From a bacterium (GTDB lineage: Bacteria; Bacillota; Clostridia; Christensenellales; CAG-138): a stretch of 64,000 bases of DNA. The translations under genes and the position numbers were made by a program. The DNA lies in the NCBI GenBank assembly GCA_022778545.1, contig JALFDW010000006.1, forward strand, positions 32,365 to 96,364. Reading direction: 5' to 3'. Positions 52,507 through 61,355 of this stretch are shown here, one piece after another (position 1 is the stretch's first letter; the number at the start of each line of letters is the position of its first letter). Under the pieces are notes generated by a model. That model was not told the origin of the DNA. It made no database searches and worked only from the letters and a program-made list of their open reading frames with translations.

Positions 52507-53037
52507 TCAGGCGTTTTCCCTGCGCCATGCGCCTTCAAACACGATGCGGCCGAGCGGCACGCGGGGGCGTGCTTCCGGCGTTTCATCCGGCACGCCGAGC
52601 GGCGTGATGGCAACGACCTTTATCTCGCGCGGGATACCGAGCAGGTTGCGCACCGGGTTCTCCGGGAAGTAGCCGACCCAGCATGTTCCAAGGCCCTCCG
52701 CCGTGGCGGCAAGCACAAGGTGCTCCATGCTGATGCCGCAGTCCACAAGATAATATTCCTTGCCGCCGTTGAAGCCGCTGTCCGACGGTTCGGCGCAGAG
52801 CACAAGCGCGTAGGGCGCCTTTTCATAGCATTCCGCGGAGGGATTGTCGATCAGCTCCCCAAGCGTTTTGCGCGTTGCGGGATCGGATACGACGATGTAG
52901 CGGTGGCATTGGCGGTTGCACCAGGAAGGGGCAAGCCGCGCCGCTTCCAGGATGCGGTCCAGCGTTTCACGCGGGATGGGGTCATCCTTGTATTTCCGGA
53001 TGCTGCGCCGCGCCGCGATCGTTTCGTAAAGCTCCAT
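52507..53037 (-). CDS. Nitroreductase-family FMN protein
   Basis: 176 residues. FMN-binding arginine pattern [15 protein letters not shown] at the start, [16 protein letters not shown], and the glycine-rich [11 protein letters not shown] segment. The short length is typical of the small nitroreductases of Clostridia. Substrates (nitro compounds, quinones or flavins) cannot be deduced. AAAGGAAACC is upstream of its start codon. Confidence 0.88.
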   Translation of the reverse strand: MELYETIAARRSIRKYKDDPIPRETLDRILEAARLAPSWCNRQCHRYIVVSDPATRKTLGELIDNPSAECYEKAPYALVLCAEPSDSGFNGGKEYYLVDCGISMEHLVLAATAEGLGTCWVGYFPENPVRNLLGIPREIKVVAITPLGVPDETPEARPRVPLGRIVFEGAWRRENA

Positions 53038-53263
53038 CTGGTTTCCTTTCTTCCTGCCATGCGTGCAGGATTTCCTGCGTTTCTATTTCATATGCAGCAA
53101 ATCATTTATTTTAGTATAGCATCACGGCCCTGTTTTTACAACCATGCCGCAGCCTGTTTCGATGCAAATCCCGTTTTCCATTGTGCAGTTCGTGCCGCGC
53201 ATGGTAAAATGAATTGTTTCCATAGTTTTAATAATCTAAAGGAAGGGTTCCGTCCGAAAGTAT

Positions 53264-54070
53264 ATGAAGCATTCCTTCGTTCGCCTCTTGCTCCCGGCCT
53301 GCCTGGCCGCCGCGCTCTGTGCAGGCTGCGCGTTCAGCCCGCAAAACACGCCGACCCATGCGCCGCTCGACATCACACCGGTGGCCGCTACGCCGACGCC
53401 AACGCCTGAACCGACGCCGACACCCACCCCCACGCCGACGCCTGAACCAACGCCGACGCCGACACCCACCCCCGAACCGACCGCCTACCAAAGCGCGGAA
53501 TACCCGCTCACGCCGAAAAGCCTGCGCACAAAAGAGGGCGGGCGCTATCCGGAGGAGGAGCGGCTCAACGAGGACCCGGATAAATTCTATACGGTCGTCG
53601 ACCTCACAAACCAGGCGGTTTTCGTATATGAAAAGGACGAAGCGGGCGAATATACCATGCTCGTGCGGGAGATGATCTGTTCCTCCGGCGTCGAGGACGG
53701 CTATCGCAGCCCGCGCGGCACGTTCAAAATGGGCGAGGATTACAAGCGCTTCGCCTTCTTCGTGCATTACAACTGCTATGCGCAGTACTGGTCTCAGATC
53801 CGCGGGCGGATCTACTTCCACTCCGTCCCCTATTCCGAACGGGACGACCGCTACCTGATCGAGGAGGAGTTCTGGCTGCTCGGCCAGCCCGCTTCGCACG
53901 GGTGCATCCGCCTGCTGCCGGATGACGCGCAGTGGGTCTATCTCTACCTCTGCCCCGGCTCCACCGTGACCATCACGGACGAGCTCCCGGCAGATCCCGA
54001 ACTTGTAGCACGCCTGCTCCCCAAGGAAACACCCACGCCGGACTGCTACGAGATCGCGAAGAAAAATTAA
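53264..54070 (+). CDS. L,D-transpeptidase (YkuD) lipoprotein with Thr-Pro repeat linker
   Basis: 268 residues. A lipoprotein signal ends in LCAGC (cleavage before Cys). Residues ~43-73 are a TPTPEP repeat that should form an extended linker from membrane to wall. The YkuD domain follows: GTFKMG, HSVPYS and the catalytic SHGCIRLL. It makes 3-3 cross-links or attaches proteins in peptidoglycan. The linker-coding DNA is itself a tandem repeat and so may vary in length. Confidence 0.9.
   Translation: MKHSFVRLLLPACLAAALCAGCAFSPQNTPTHAPLDITPVAATPTPTPEPTPTPTPTPTPEPTPTPTPTPEPTAYQSAEYPLTPKSLRTKEGGRYPEEERLNEDPDKFYTVVDLTNQAVFVYEKDEAGEYTMLVREMICSSGVEDGYRSPRGTFKMGEDYKRFAFFVHYNCYAQYWSQIRGRIYFHSVPYSERDDRYLIEEEFWLLGQPASHGCIRLLPDDAQWVYLYLCPGSTVTITDELPADPELVARLLPKETPTPDCYEIAKKN
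53393..53485 (+). repeat. Tandem repeat encoding the Thr-Pro linker
   Basis: Repeats of ACGCCGACGCC/ACACCCACCCC units and GAACCGACG spacers, encoding TPTPTPEP. In-frame expansion and contraction by slippage is likely. Confidence 0.7.
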
Positions 54071-54118
54071 GCCACGTGTTCCAAATTATAAGCGAAATCA
54101 ATGCAAAGGAGTTTTGTT

Positions 54119-55156
54119 ATGCGCCGTTATCCGTTTCCCAAAGTTGACCTGCACCTGCATCTCGATGGCTCCATGCTGCCGGAAACGGCATGGGAGCTTG
54201 CGCACGAGCGCGGCATCGCCATGCCCGCCGACAATCTGGAAGATTTCCGCACGTTCATCATCGTCACCGCGGAGTGCCGCAGCGTGAACGAGTATCTGAA
54301 GCGTTTCGACATGCCGCTTTCCATCCTGCAGGACAAAGCCTCCCTTTCCCGCGTTACCCGGGAGCTCATCGAGCTGCTTGCCACGCAGGGGCTTGCCTAT
54401 GCGGAGATCCGCTTTGCGCCCCAGCTGCATACGCGCAAAGGGCTCACCCAGCGCGACGCCATCGAAGCGGTGCTGCAGGGCATGAACGAAGGGCTTGCGC
54501 TCTGCCCCTCCATCAGCATCGGGATCCTGCTCTGCGCGATGTGCGTGGGCGTGGAAACGGTCAACGAAGCGGAAAACCTGCAAACGGCTGAACTTGCAAA
54601 GGAATTCCTCGGCCGCGGCGTGGTCGGACTCGACCTTGCGGGCGCAGAGGGAATCGTTCCTCTTAAAAACTTCGCGCCGGTGTTCGCGCGCGCCCGCGCG
54701 CTCGGCGTGCCTCTCACCTGCCACGCCGGGGACAGCCAGGGGCCGGAAACAGTCCAGGACGCGCTTGATTTCGGCACGAAGCGCATCGGTCACGGCCACC
54801 ATATCGCGCTTGACCGGGCACTCTGTGCCCGCGCGATCCGGGACGGCGTAACGCTCGAGATCTGCCCCACGAGCAACATCCAGTGCGAAACGCAGCCTTC
54901 CTATGAAGCGCATCCTTTGAAGCAGCTGATCGACATGGGTGTCTCCTGCACCATCAACACGGACAACATGATCCTTTCTGACATCGACCTGGAGCAGGAA
55001 TATGACCACTGCCTCAACGAAATGGGGCTCAGCTATGCCGACCTGATCCGCTGCAACATCAACAGCGTCCGTGCCTCCTTCATGGATGAAGCGAAAAAGA
55101 CCGCGCTGATCGAGGAGCTGCTTGGCTGCCTGCAGGCGCTGCCCGGCAAAAATTAA
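54119..55156 (+). CDS. add: Adenosine deaminase
   Basis: 345 residues of the adenosine/AMP deaminase family. Zinc motif KVDLHLHLDGSM at the N-terminus, TCHAGDSQGPE (catalytic His/Glu region), KRIGHGHH (conserved His), and TINTDNM (metal Asp). It turns adenosine into inosine; adenine deaminase activity is possible. Start ATG 54119 follows AAAGGAG with normal spacing. Weakly related to the previous gene by position only. Confidence 0.92.
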   Translation: MRRYPFPKVDLHLHLDGSMLPETAWELAHERGIAMPADNLEDFRTFIIVTAECRSVNEYLKRFDMPLSILQDKASLSRVTRELIELLATQGLAYAEIRFAPQLHTRKGLTQRDAIEAVLQGMNEGLALCPSISIGILLCAMCVGVETVNEAENLQTAELAKEFLGRGVVGLDLAGAEGIVPLKNFAPVFARARALGVPLTCHAGDSQGPETVQDALDFGTKRIGHGHHIALDRALCARAIRDGVTLEICPTSNIQCETQPSYEAHPLKQLIDMGVSCTINTDNMILSDIDLEQEYDHCLNEMGLSYADLIRCNINSVRASFMDEAKKTALIEELLGCLQALPGKN

Positions 55157-55175
55157 GGTTTTTGTGCAAAAAGGC

Positions 55176-55204
55176 TTGACGGATCTTCCCCCGCATGGTA
55201 TTAT
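55176..55204 (+). promoter_or_regulatory. Promoter of the tRNA pair
   Basis: TTGACG, 17 bp, TATTAT, about 28 bp before the first tRNA. Confidence 0.75.
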
Positions 55205-55231
55205 AACCCTTGCCGTAGTTCGGCAAACCGT

Positions 55232-55307
<76 letters not shown>

Positions 55308-55343
55308 AACGATGCGCACGTCATCCGATGTGCGCATCCATAT

Positions 55344-55420
55344 GGCGGCGTAGCTCAGTTGGCTAGAGCATTCGGTTCATACCCGGAGTGTCATGTGTTC
55401 GAGTCACATCGCCGCTACCA
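55344..55420 (+). tRNA. Elongator tRNA-Met (anticodon CAT)
   Basis: 77 nt including CCA. GGCGGCG pairs with CGCCGCT (with a terminal G-U), D-arm AGCTCAGTTGGCTAGAGC, anticodon loop TTCATAC, T-loop TTCGAGT. Overall it reads as elongator methionine; an Ile2 (lysidine) tRNA with the same anticodon is less likely but not excluded. Confidence 0.88.
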
Positions 55421-55455
55421 ACATGGTGCACCAAAAAAGATATGCGCCCGAAAAG

Positions 55456-55479
55456 CCCAGACGTTGTCTGGGTTTTTTC
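55456..55479 (+). terminator. Terminator of the tRNA operon
   Basis: CCCAGAC-GTT-GTCTGGG followed by TTTTTT. Confidence 0.85.
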
Positions 55480-55841
55480 GTTTTCGGAGCGCGTTCGCGG
55501 CGCGAACGGTTTACCGTAGATATTTTGGATGTAGCGGTTTTAATATAGATATAAAGCTGCTTTGAAGGCACGTGATCGTGCTTTTGAGGCAGCTTTTTGC
55601 TTTTGTTTGACCCAATCTCATCTGTTTTCAATTTGTTTACAATTACCCATTTTATTCCAATTCGTCACATTACAGGGGGTAGTCTGCTCTTTTGCAGACA
55701 ACCCATTTTTCCTGCCGCCTATAGAATCAGGATCTCCTGTCATCCCCCCTCACACTCCCCCTTAAATTCTATTACCTGACTGAGGAAGAGGAATATGTTC
55801 TATCCCAGCTTGTTAGCACTACGCAGAAAGGAGTAATCCCC
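55480..55841. other. Gene-free stretch between tRNA genes and the mobile element
   Basis: Holds a two-level hairpin (AAAGCTGC...GCAGCTTTTT with AAGGCACG-TGAT-CGTGCTTTT nested, about 55553-55600), which looks like a second terminator, and a smaller GTCTGC-TCTTTT-GCAGAC hairpin near 55682. It is probably the left border of the integrated element; no attachment-site repeat of the tRNA 3' end is seen in the window. Confidence 0.4.
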
Positions 55842-56666
55842 ATGTCCCAAGTTATCGCAATCGTAAACCAAAAGGGCGGTGTGGCCAAGACCACAACCAC
55901 GGTAAATCTTGCCGCCGCCCTCGTCCAACAGGATGAAAGGACGCTTTGCGTTGACCTCGATCCACAAGCAAATCTCACAATGTCGTTGGGCTGTCAGAAC
56001 CCGGATGAACTACCGTACACCATTGCCGACGTTATCGACAAGGTAATTGCTGAAAAAAACATCGATCCTTCCGAGGGCATCATCCACCATGCTGAAGGCA
56101 TCGACCTCATGCCCTCCTCCATCCAGCTTTCCGGGTATGATACTCTGCTCATCAATGAATATGGCAGGGAAAATATGCTGCGCCAATATGTGGACGCAGC
56201 TCGCCCCTTTTATGATCATATCCTTATCGATTGCCAGCCCAGTCTAAATATTTTGACCATCAACGCTCTGGTTGCAGCGGACAGCGTGCTCATTCCAACC
56301 CAGCCACAGTTTTTCTCAGCAAAAGGTTTGGAGCTTTTGTTTCAGACCTACAGCAAAGTACGCCGTAAAATGAACCCCGACCTCAAGATTGAGGGCGTGT
56401 TAGTGACCATGATGGACAAGCGGCCCAATTTCACCAAAGACGTTGTGGATTTGATTCGCAGCACTTACGGCAGAAACGTGAAGGTTTTCGACAGCGAAAT
56501 CCCCATGAGTGTCCGTGCCATTGAGTGCGGTGCCGAAGGAAAATCAATATTCGCGTACGATCCCAAGGGCAAGGTTGCCGAGGCATACGCAAATCTGGCA
56601 CAGGAGGTGATTGAAAATGCCAAGAGAGAACAGCGCAGGGCGCATAAGCTTCAGGCCGTTAGATGA
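55842..56666 (+). CDS. ParA-family partition ATPase of an integrative element
   Basis: 274 residues. Deviant Walker A NQKGGVAKTTTTVNLA, LCVDLDPQANLT and ILIDCQPSLNILT are the ParA/Soj signatures. The length and the closely spaced parB are typical of the ParAB pairs found at one end of Tn1549/Tn916-like integrative conjugative elements. It would help maintain the excised form. AGAAAGGAGTAATCCCC precedes its ATG. The codon use and base composition differ slightly from the flanking chromosome. Confidence 0.88.
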   Translation: MSQVIAIVNQKGGVAKTTTTVNLAAALVQQDERTLCVDLDPQANLTMSLGCQNPDELPYTIADVIDKVIAEKNIDPSEGIIHHAEGIDLMPSSIQLSGYDTLLINEYGRENMLRQYVDAARPFYDHILIDCQPSLNILTINALVAADSVLIPTQPQFFSAKGLELLFQTYSKVRRKMNPDLKIEGVLVTMMDKRPNFTKDVVDLIRSTYGRNVKVFDSEIPMSVRAIECGAEGKSIFAYDPKGKVAEAYANLAQEVIENAKREQRRAHKLQAVR

Positions 56667-57156
56667 CCTTTTTGAACCGACTGTAGAACAGCCTATGTAT
56701 CGGGAAACCCTTCCCACAAATCTTTCCCCAGACAGGTTAAAGCCTTTTCCGAACCACCCATTCAAGGTCGTGCAGGACGGAGCTATGCGAGAATTGGTGG
56801 AAAGCGTCCGTGAAAACGGTGTGATCGAGCCCATCCTCTGCCGCCCTGACGGTGAAGGTGGCTATCAGATCATCAGCGGCCACAGGCGGCAGACGGCGGC
56901 TATGCTGGCCGGATTGTCAGAAGTACCTGTCTCCGTGCGAGAGATGGACGATCACACCGCGACTATCGTCATGGTGGACTCCAACCTGCACAGGCCAACT
57001 ATTTTACCGTCTGAGAAAGCGTTCGCCTTCAAGATGAAGTTGGCCGCGTTAGAAGAAAAGCGGTCAATGGGACTAATCGTCTCTAATGGGCGGCGTTCCA
57101 CAGAGATGGTCGGCGAGGAAACCGGTGACAACTACCGAAACGTCATATCCGGATAG
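56617..57156 (+). pseudogene. Truncated ParB-like protein (N-terminal nuclease domain only)
   Basis: 179 residues. The ParB N-terminal domain is clear (LKPFPNHPFKVVQDG, SVRENGVIEPILCRP, YQIISGHRRQTAAMLAG). Full-length ICE ParB proteins run about 100 residues further, with a KorB-type helix-turn-helix. Here the sequence stops just after GDNYRNV with an unrelated ISG and a stop codon, and a gene on the opposite strand begins at the break. It overlaps the end of parA and starts after GGAGGTGATTGAAA. Probably broken by insertion, though a functional short form cannot be excluded. Confidence 0.75.
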
Positions 57157-58454
57157 CCCGGCAGAGGGCCGTAGGTTAAAGCGTCTGAGATGATTGGGAG
57201 CTGTGTTACGTCCGAGTCATCAATATCATAAATAAGCCAGTCGAAATACCCCCATGCATTCCATGCAGGGTCTGCAGAGAACTGACTGACAACCACACCG
57301 TGCATCGCTCCCTTTGCTTCGATTACACGGTCTCTGCCGACATAGATGCCCATGTGGTAAACACCGTTACTGTTGCGCTTGAAAACAACTACGCCGGGCT
57401 GGTGAACCATTATGCTCATATCCGTTGAACGTTCCGTACACCATTGCTTATACATTCCACCAGAATAGCTGTCGCAGTTTGTCACACCCTGTTTGAGCAA
57501 AAACCACTCGATCAACCCAGAGCAATCGGTCACAAGCTTTCCGATCCAGCGCGCACAGTTGCCAAGATAATAGGATGCCCCATTTTCCGGATCGTCAGCT
57601 GCTCGTTTTTCCAACAGTTCCTGCGTACAGATCTGGCCATATGTTCCAAGAACATAACCACAGCCAACCCTTGATTTCAAAAATTCAACGAGGTCAGATG
57701 CATTCTGCAGCGGGATACCCGTATTATTCGGTACATCGCCAACGTTGGGAGGGGCAATGGGGGTCGCTATTTCGTTGATCCTATTGCCAACGCTATCATT
57801 GTCGTTAAAAAACACATCTTTCCCTACAATTACCGGATCCCATCTTCGCTTTAACACTCCTTGGCTATTATAGTATTCAAAGCAAGAATGCAGCCTGTTA
57901 TCCGGCGCTAAAACCTGACCAAGCTCACGGATAGATGCTTCGATCTCTGTGATTTCGCTGCCGAAATATCTGTGCCGCATTTGGTCATGCATATTTACAG
58001 CTGCTGTAACATCATCAAAGGGTTCCCCAATAAACAACGTTTCGTTGTTTACCAGCACCGTTGCCAAATCCACCGCATTGATCCAGCCTGCTTTCTGGCT
58101 CGGTGTTTTCGTGTCCCAGTTCTTAGCAGGGAAAAGCGGCCCAGTTTCATTCGGGTGGGGGTTGAGCATCGGTGAGTACTGCTCTGGTTCGAACACGATA
58201 CCATACCAATTCTGGTATTCCTCTTCCAGATAACTAATTCCTGCTTTGTTGCCAAACACCCAATTCCGCATACGATTGTGCAGCTCCTGCGCTACGCATG
58301 CTTGCCCGACAGGGTCACTGTTCATTTCTGCATATATCAGCCTTGCTAGTGTGCCAACAAGCGGGATATCTGTTTTATGATACGCCATGTTCTTCCAGTT
58401 TGTTTCACTGATTTCTTTTCCGAGTTCCATGTACTCAGCATCTGTATAACTCAT
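57132..58454 (-). CDS. Two-domain peptidoglycan hydrolase (SleB/CwlJ-like plus NlpC/P60)
   Basis: 440 residues with no signal peptide. The N-terminal domain (residues ~25-180) matches the SleB/Hydrolase_2 fold: LARLIYAEMNSDPVGQACVAQELHNRMRN with the key Glu. The C-terminal domain (~270-430) is NlpC/P60, with catalytic Cys in VTDCSGLIEW and His in VYHMGIYVGRDRVI. This looks like a phage-type endolysin, and a holin-like gene is close by. GGAGGATAAA precedes the ATG at 58454. Its last codons run into the remains of parB. Confidence 0.8.
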   Translation of the reverse strand: MSYTDAEYMELGKEISETNWKNMAYHKTDIPLVGTLARLIYAEMNSDPVGQACVAQELHNRMRNWVFGNKAGISYLEEEYQNWYGIVFEPEQYSPMLNPHPNETGPLFPAKNWDTKTPSQKAGWINAVDLATVLVNNETLFIGEPFDDVTAAVNMHDQMRHRYFGSEITEIEASIRELGQVLAPDNRLHSCFEYYNSQGVLKRRWDPVIVGKDVFFNDNDSVGNRINEIATPIAPPNVGDVPNNTGIPLQNASDLVEFLKSRVGCGYVLGTYGQICTQELLEKRAADDPENGASYYLGNCARWIGKLVTDCSGLIEWFLLKQGVTNCDSYSGGMYKQWCTERSTDMSIMVHQPGVVVFKRNSNGVYHMGIYVGRDRVIEAKGAMHGVVVSQFSADPAWNAWGYFDWLIYDIDDSDVTQLPIISDALTYGPLPGYPDMTFR

Positions 58455-58542
58455 TTTATCCTCCAAAATATTATTTTAAGCTAGCTTATAAATCGATATT
58501 ACAGCTGCCCACATGATATTTGGAGTGACAGTATGAAGCCAC

Positions 58543-59775
58543 CTAGTAAGACCACGACAAATAAATCGTTGACTGATACGGATCCTTCCAACGTATGTTT
58601 GTGGAGCATCGCAATGTGAAATTCTCCGAATCAAGCCGCAGACTATAATAAATATCGTGATCCATATCCCAGGTCCTCGCATCAAACGCTTCAACCTCCA
58701 ATGTATGTGGATCGACATCCGAGTCACTTGGAGTGGCGGAGCAGGCAAGGAACGCATCGTAAATCTGCAGGATAATATCCTTTACCGTATCTGCACTGGC
58801 ATTTGTTATGTCGATCTCATAGCCCGCATGGTAGAGCTTTCCGGAGCCCGATTCGGATTCTCTAAATACAAAGCGTGCGCTTTGGCCGTGATAATCAATC
58901 CCATCCACGACGTAACTATACTGGTAACTATAGTCGCCCGGGTATCTGCGGGACCTTTCACCAGTATATGCGTTCGTTGCTCTGTATTTTTCAAAGATTT
59001 CTGCAGCATCGCCCCGGAACAGCTCCGGATCCATAAAAATGCAATCCTCCGTAAAATGGAAGTTCGTTTCATGTGGGCAGCAGGGACCTTCCTGCTCGTA
59101 GAAGAAGCTGGCCATTTCGTGGTCATACTCTCCCTGAAACGCAGCCAGGTAGAACCCCTGTTCCATGTTGCCGGGAAAATTTGCGCCAAGCTCCAACGTA
59201 TATCCTTCAAGATTCCATACGGAATATAAAGGTTTTTCCTCCGGTAAGATAAACTCTTCAGTGCGAACGCGTTTGTTGGCCTGAAAATCAAATAGATAAA
59301 GCCCGTCGGGCTCTCCGAGCACGGCGACAATCTCATGATAAAGCGCTTCATACATATAGTGGCTGTACACCTGCACCAACGTGATCTGCCGTATCCTTGT
59401 CTCATCTTCGTTTGTTTGGAGCCACAGGCGAACGTCTTTCCCATTCATGTAAACGTTCTTGATCTCATATAGCCCTGGAACCCGTTCATATTTTGCGTCA
59501 TACTTTTCCGCGGCCAGGTCGGCGGTGAGGCATTCTTCCTGTTGTGCTCTGTAAAAGCCCAGTGGATCGATTGATTCCGGCAGCTCCACAGGTCCTGCAG
59601 GTGCCTCTTTGATGGCCGCTGCTGGTTCTTCTTGTAAAGGCAGCACATCTTCCGCTGCGTTGCTCATGACGTCACCCACGTCTGCCGGCTCCACTTGCTC
59701 TGCGTGCCGACAGCTGGTAAACAGCACTAAAGCGCACAGCGCTGCTGCTATCAAACCCGATATTCTATGCTGCAT
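58543..59775 (-). CDS. Uncharacterised lipoprotein of the mobile region
   Basis: 410 residues. A lipobox (ALVLFTSC) follows a hydrophobic signal; GGAGGAACCCT precedes the ATG at 59775. The mature part has an acidic, Ala-rich linker (residues ~25-70) and then a domain with no family I recognise, rich in Tyr and Phe and containing a CCPHE motif. It lies between holin and endolysin genes, 83 nt from the latter. Confidence 0.6.
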   Translation of the reverse strand: MQHRISGLIAAALCALVLFTSCRHAEQVEPADVGDVMSNAAEDVLPLQEEPAAAIKEAPAGPVELPESIDPLGFYRAQQEECLTADLAAEKYDAKYERVPGLYEIKNVYMNGKDVRLWLQTNEDETRIRQITLVQVYSHYMYEALYHEIVAVLGEPDGLYLFDFQANKRVRTEEFILPEEKPLYSVWNLEGYTLELGANFPGNMEQGFYLAAFQGEYDHEMASFFYEQEGPCCPHETNFHFTEDCIFMDPELFRGDAAEIFEKYRATNAYTGERSRRYPGDYSYQYSYVVDGIDYHGQSARFVFRESESGSGKLYHAGYEIDITNASADTVKDIILQIYDAFLACSATPSDSDVDPHTLEVEAFDARTWDMDHDIYYSLRLDSENFTLRCSTNIRWKDPYQSTIYLSWSY

Positions 59776-60011
59776 AGGGTTCCTCCGAAATTTTTCTCTT
59801 TTTTCGATTTTTTTGATTTCAGTATAGCTCGATTCTTCATCAGAGTCCATTCGCCCTAATGATTTTTACACTTTGGTAACAAAAGCGGATGTGCCATAAG
59901 CTATGCCTGGCACACCCGCATCTATGTTCTCTCCTGGCCCCTTCCCCTGCCGTTTATTTGGAGCTGTTTACCCTCCGGGCTTTACCGTTTTTACCCGACG
60001 CCAAATGGTGT

Positions 60012-60302
60012 TTATTTTTTCTTTTTGCTACTCGTATGACTTTCCTGAATTCCTAACTGCGCCTGCTTATAGAGTTGATTCCCCAACACCGCTATACCAC
60101 AAGCAAGCACCCCTTGAATAGCCGAGGCAACGCTCCAACCAAGAAGGACATTGGCGGCTAGCAAGGAAACAAACAACAATATCCAAGGTATACACCAGTC
60201 GGCAATCTTGGGCGTCGCCTTTAGGAACACGCCAATCACATAAAGCGCTACGGCAAGCGGAATCAGTGTCATATCTATCTGAGCGATGATTTCAAAATCC
60301 AT
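60012..60302 (-). CDS. Holin-like phage membrane protein
   Basis: 96 residues with three hydrophobic segments (LIPLAVALYVIGVFLKA, WCIPWILLFVSLLAANVLLGW and IQGVLACGIAVLGNQLY) and a Lys-rich tail (SSKKKK), the layout of phage holins. It starts at the ATG overlapping the upstream stop (TGATG), with GAGGTGAAG as ribosome site. Together with the two-domain hydrolase it would form a lysis or secretion pair. Confidence 0.72.
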   Translation of the reverse strand: MDFEIIAQIDMTLIPLAVALYVIGVFLKATPKIADWCIPWILLFVSLLAANVLLGWSVASAIQGVLACGIAVLGNQLYKQAQLGIQESHTSSKKKK

Positions 60303-60712
60303 CACTTCACCTCTTTCGTTTCGGTTTGGGACAGCGATTCTATTTGATTCATGCACGCAACAATGCGGTCAACAGCCTTAGATTGGATTCGCTTTAGCGT
60401 TCGTTCAGAACGTCCATTCATGATGCCCCACATCCTTTCATGCTCCACAATAGTCTTGGCCCAATCCAAGCCTTGTATCAAATGAGTCCGCACCAGAAAG
60501 AGTTCCTCGGTTGTCAGCAATTGCAGCCAGCTTTCAACTGTTTCCTTCTTCAAAAGCAACTCGTCAGAATGACGTTCCAGCACGGCGCGGTTATACCTCA
60601 TATGAGGCGAATCGTTTTGCATTTTGTGTAGAACGTTTTCAATCATGGTGATTTCCGCGCATACCTGGCGATGATTACGCAGGTCGTTGATCACATCTGT
60701 GGTCGATAACAT
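60302..60712 (-). CDS. Phage-type sigma-70-like regulator
   Basis: 136 residues. The C-terminal half (FLVRTHLIQGLDWAKTIVEHERMWGIMNGRSERTLKRIQSKAVDRI) resembles the sigma region 4-like helix-turn-helix of phage late regulators (ArpU/DUF1492 type). The N-terminal half is a helical segment. GGAGGAAACCAT precedes the ATG at 60712. Likely controls the holin and lysin genes that follow. Confidence 0.6.
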   Translation of the reverse strand: MLSTTDVINDLRNHRQVCAEITMIENVLHKMQNDSPHMRYNRAVLERHSDELLLKKETVESWLQLLTTEELFLVRTHLIQGLDWAKTIVEHERMWGIMNGRSERTLKRIQSKAVDRIVACMNQIESLSQTETKEVK

Positions 60713-60925
60713 ATGGTTTCCTCCTTTTGTCAATCATAGCAACGAGCAATGGGTAAAAACAGTGACAGTTCGGTTCCATTGACATCGCTGATTGAAAAAG
60801 GCGTATTTTGTTTGGAAACAACTTCAGTACTGTTTCACGATAAAGTGCGATATATTCCAGCCTGCCATTACTAAATCATTAGCATTACTTCCATCACTTC
60901 GAAAAAAGCCCATAAGCATAAATAT

Positions 60926-60942
60926 TGCGTATTAATTACGCA
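60926..60942. promoter_or_regulatory. Candidate operator upstream of the XRE gene
   Basis: Inverted repeat TGCGTA-TTAAT-TACGCA in the 290-bp divergent region, about 60 bp from the XRE start codon. It may be its binding site. Confidence 0.45.
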
Positions 60943-61003
60943 TTGTACATCGTTTGATAAATTGCTTTGTTCTGCCAAACTATAACTTAAGAGGTGAATG
61001 ATA

Positions 61004-61345
61004 ATGCGCGATGAATGTGTAGAATCGAGCAAACGACTGCGGGACTTGCGCGAAGCACATAAATTAACTCAATCCGATATGGCAAGCGCGGCTGAATGCA
61101 GCCTGCGCAACTACCAGAATTACGAGTACGGAAAATCACAGCCAAGCTATAGCATCTTGAGCCATATCGTCCGTAACCTTCCTGCCGATCCCCGTGAATT
61201 GTTTGAATGCGGCGTTTATGATGCGGATGAAGCAACGAGGGATCATATAAACCGTCTGTTGAACAGATGCAGCGTCGACCAACTCCGGCTAGCGCTTAAA
61301 CTCATACAGGACATTCTTGATGAATGGCCAAAACAGCATCAATGA
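61004..61345 (+). CDS. XRE-family helix-turn-helix regulator
   Basis: 113 residues; HTH from LRDLREAHKLTQSDMASAAECSLRNYQNYEYGKSQPSY. The C-terminal part has helical DEATRDHINRLLNRCSVDQLRLALKLIQDIL, perhaps for dimers. An ATG six bases earlier is possible, but the ATG at 61004 gives better spacing from AGAGGTGA. It is divergent from the holin/lysin group and upstream of the sigma-factor gene. Confidence 0.82.
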   Translation: MRDECVESSKRLRDLREAHKLTQSDMASAAECSLRNYQNYEYGKSQPSYSILSHIVRNLPADPRELFECGVYDADEATRDHINRLLNRCSVDQLRLALKLIQDILDEWPKQHQ

Positions 61346-61355
61346 TAGAGGATCT

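Noticed and set aside
50853..52613. Longer pckA beginning at 52613
   Set aside because: The extension is basic, low-complexity and overlaps the nitroreductase gene. AAAGGAG precedes the ATG at 52424, which gives the normal N-terminus.
53264..54070. Thr-Pro repeats as a sign of a frameshifted or phase-variable gene
   Set aside because: The reading frame is intact through the repeat into a complete YkuD domain; repeat units are multiples of three, so slippage would change length but not frame.
55344..55420. Second CAT tRNA as tRNA-Ile2 (lysidine-modified)
   Set aside because: Its acceptor and anticodon stems match Firmicute elongator tRNA-Met closely, and it stands beside the initiator. Not formally excluded.
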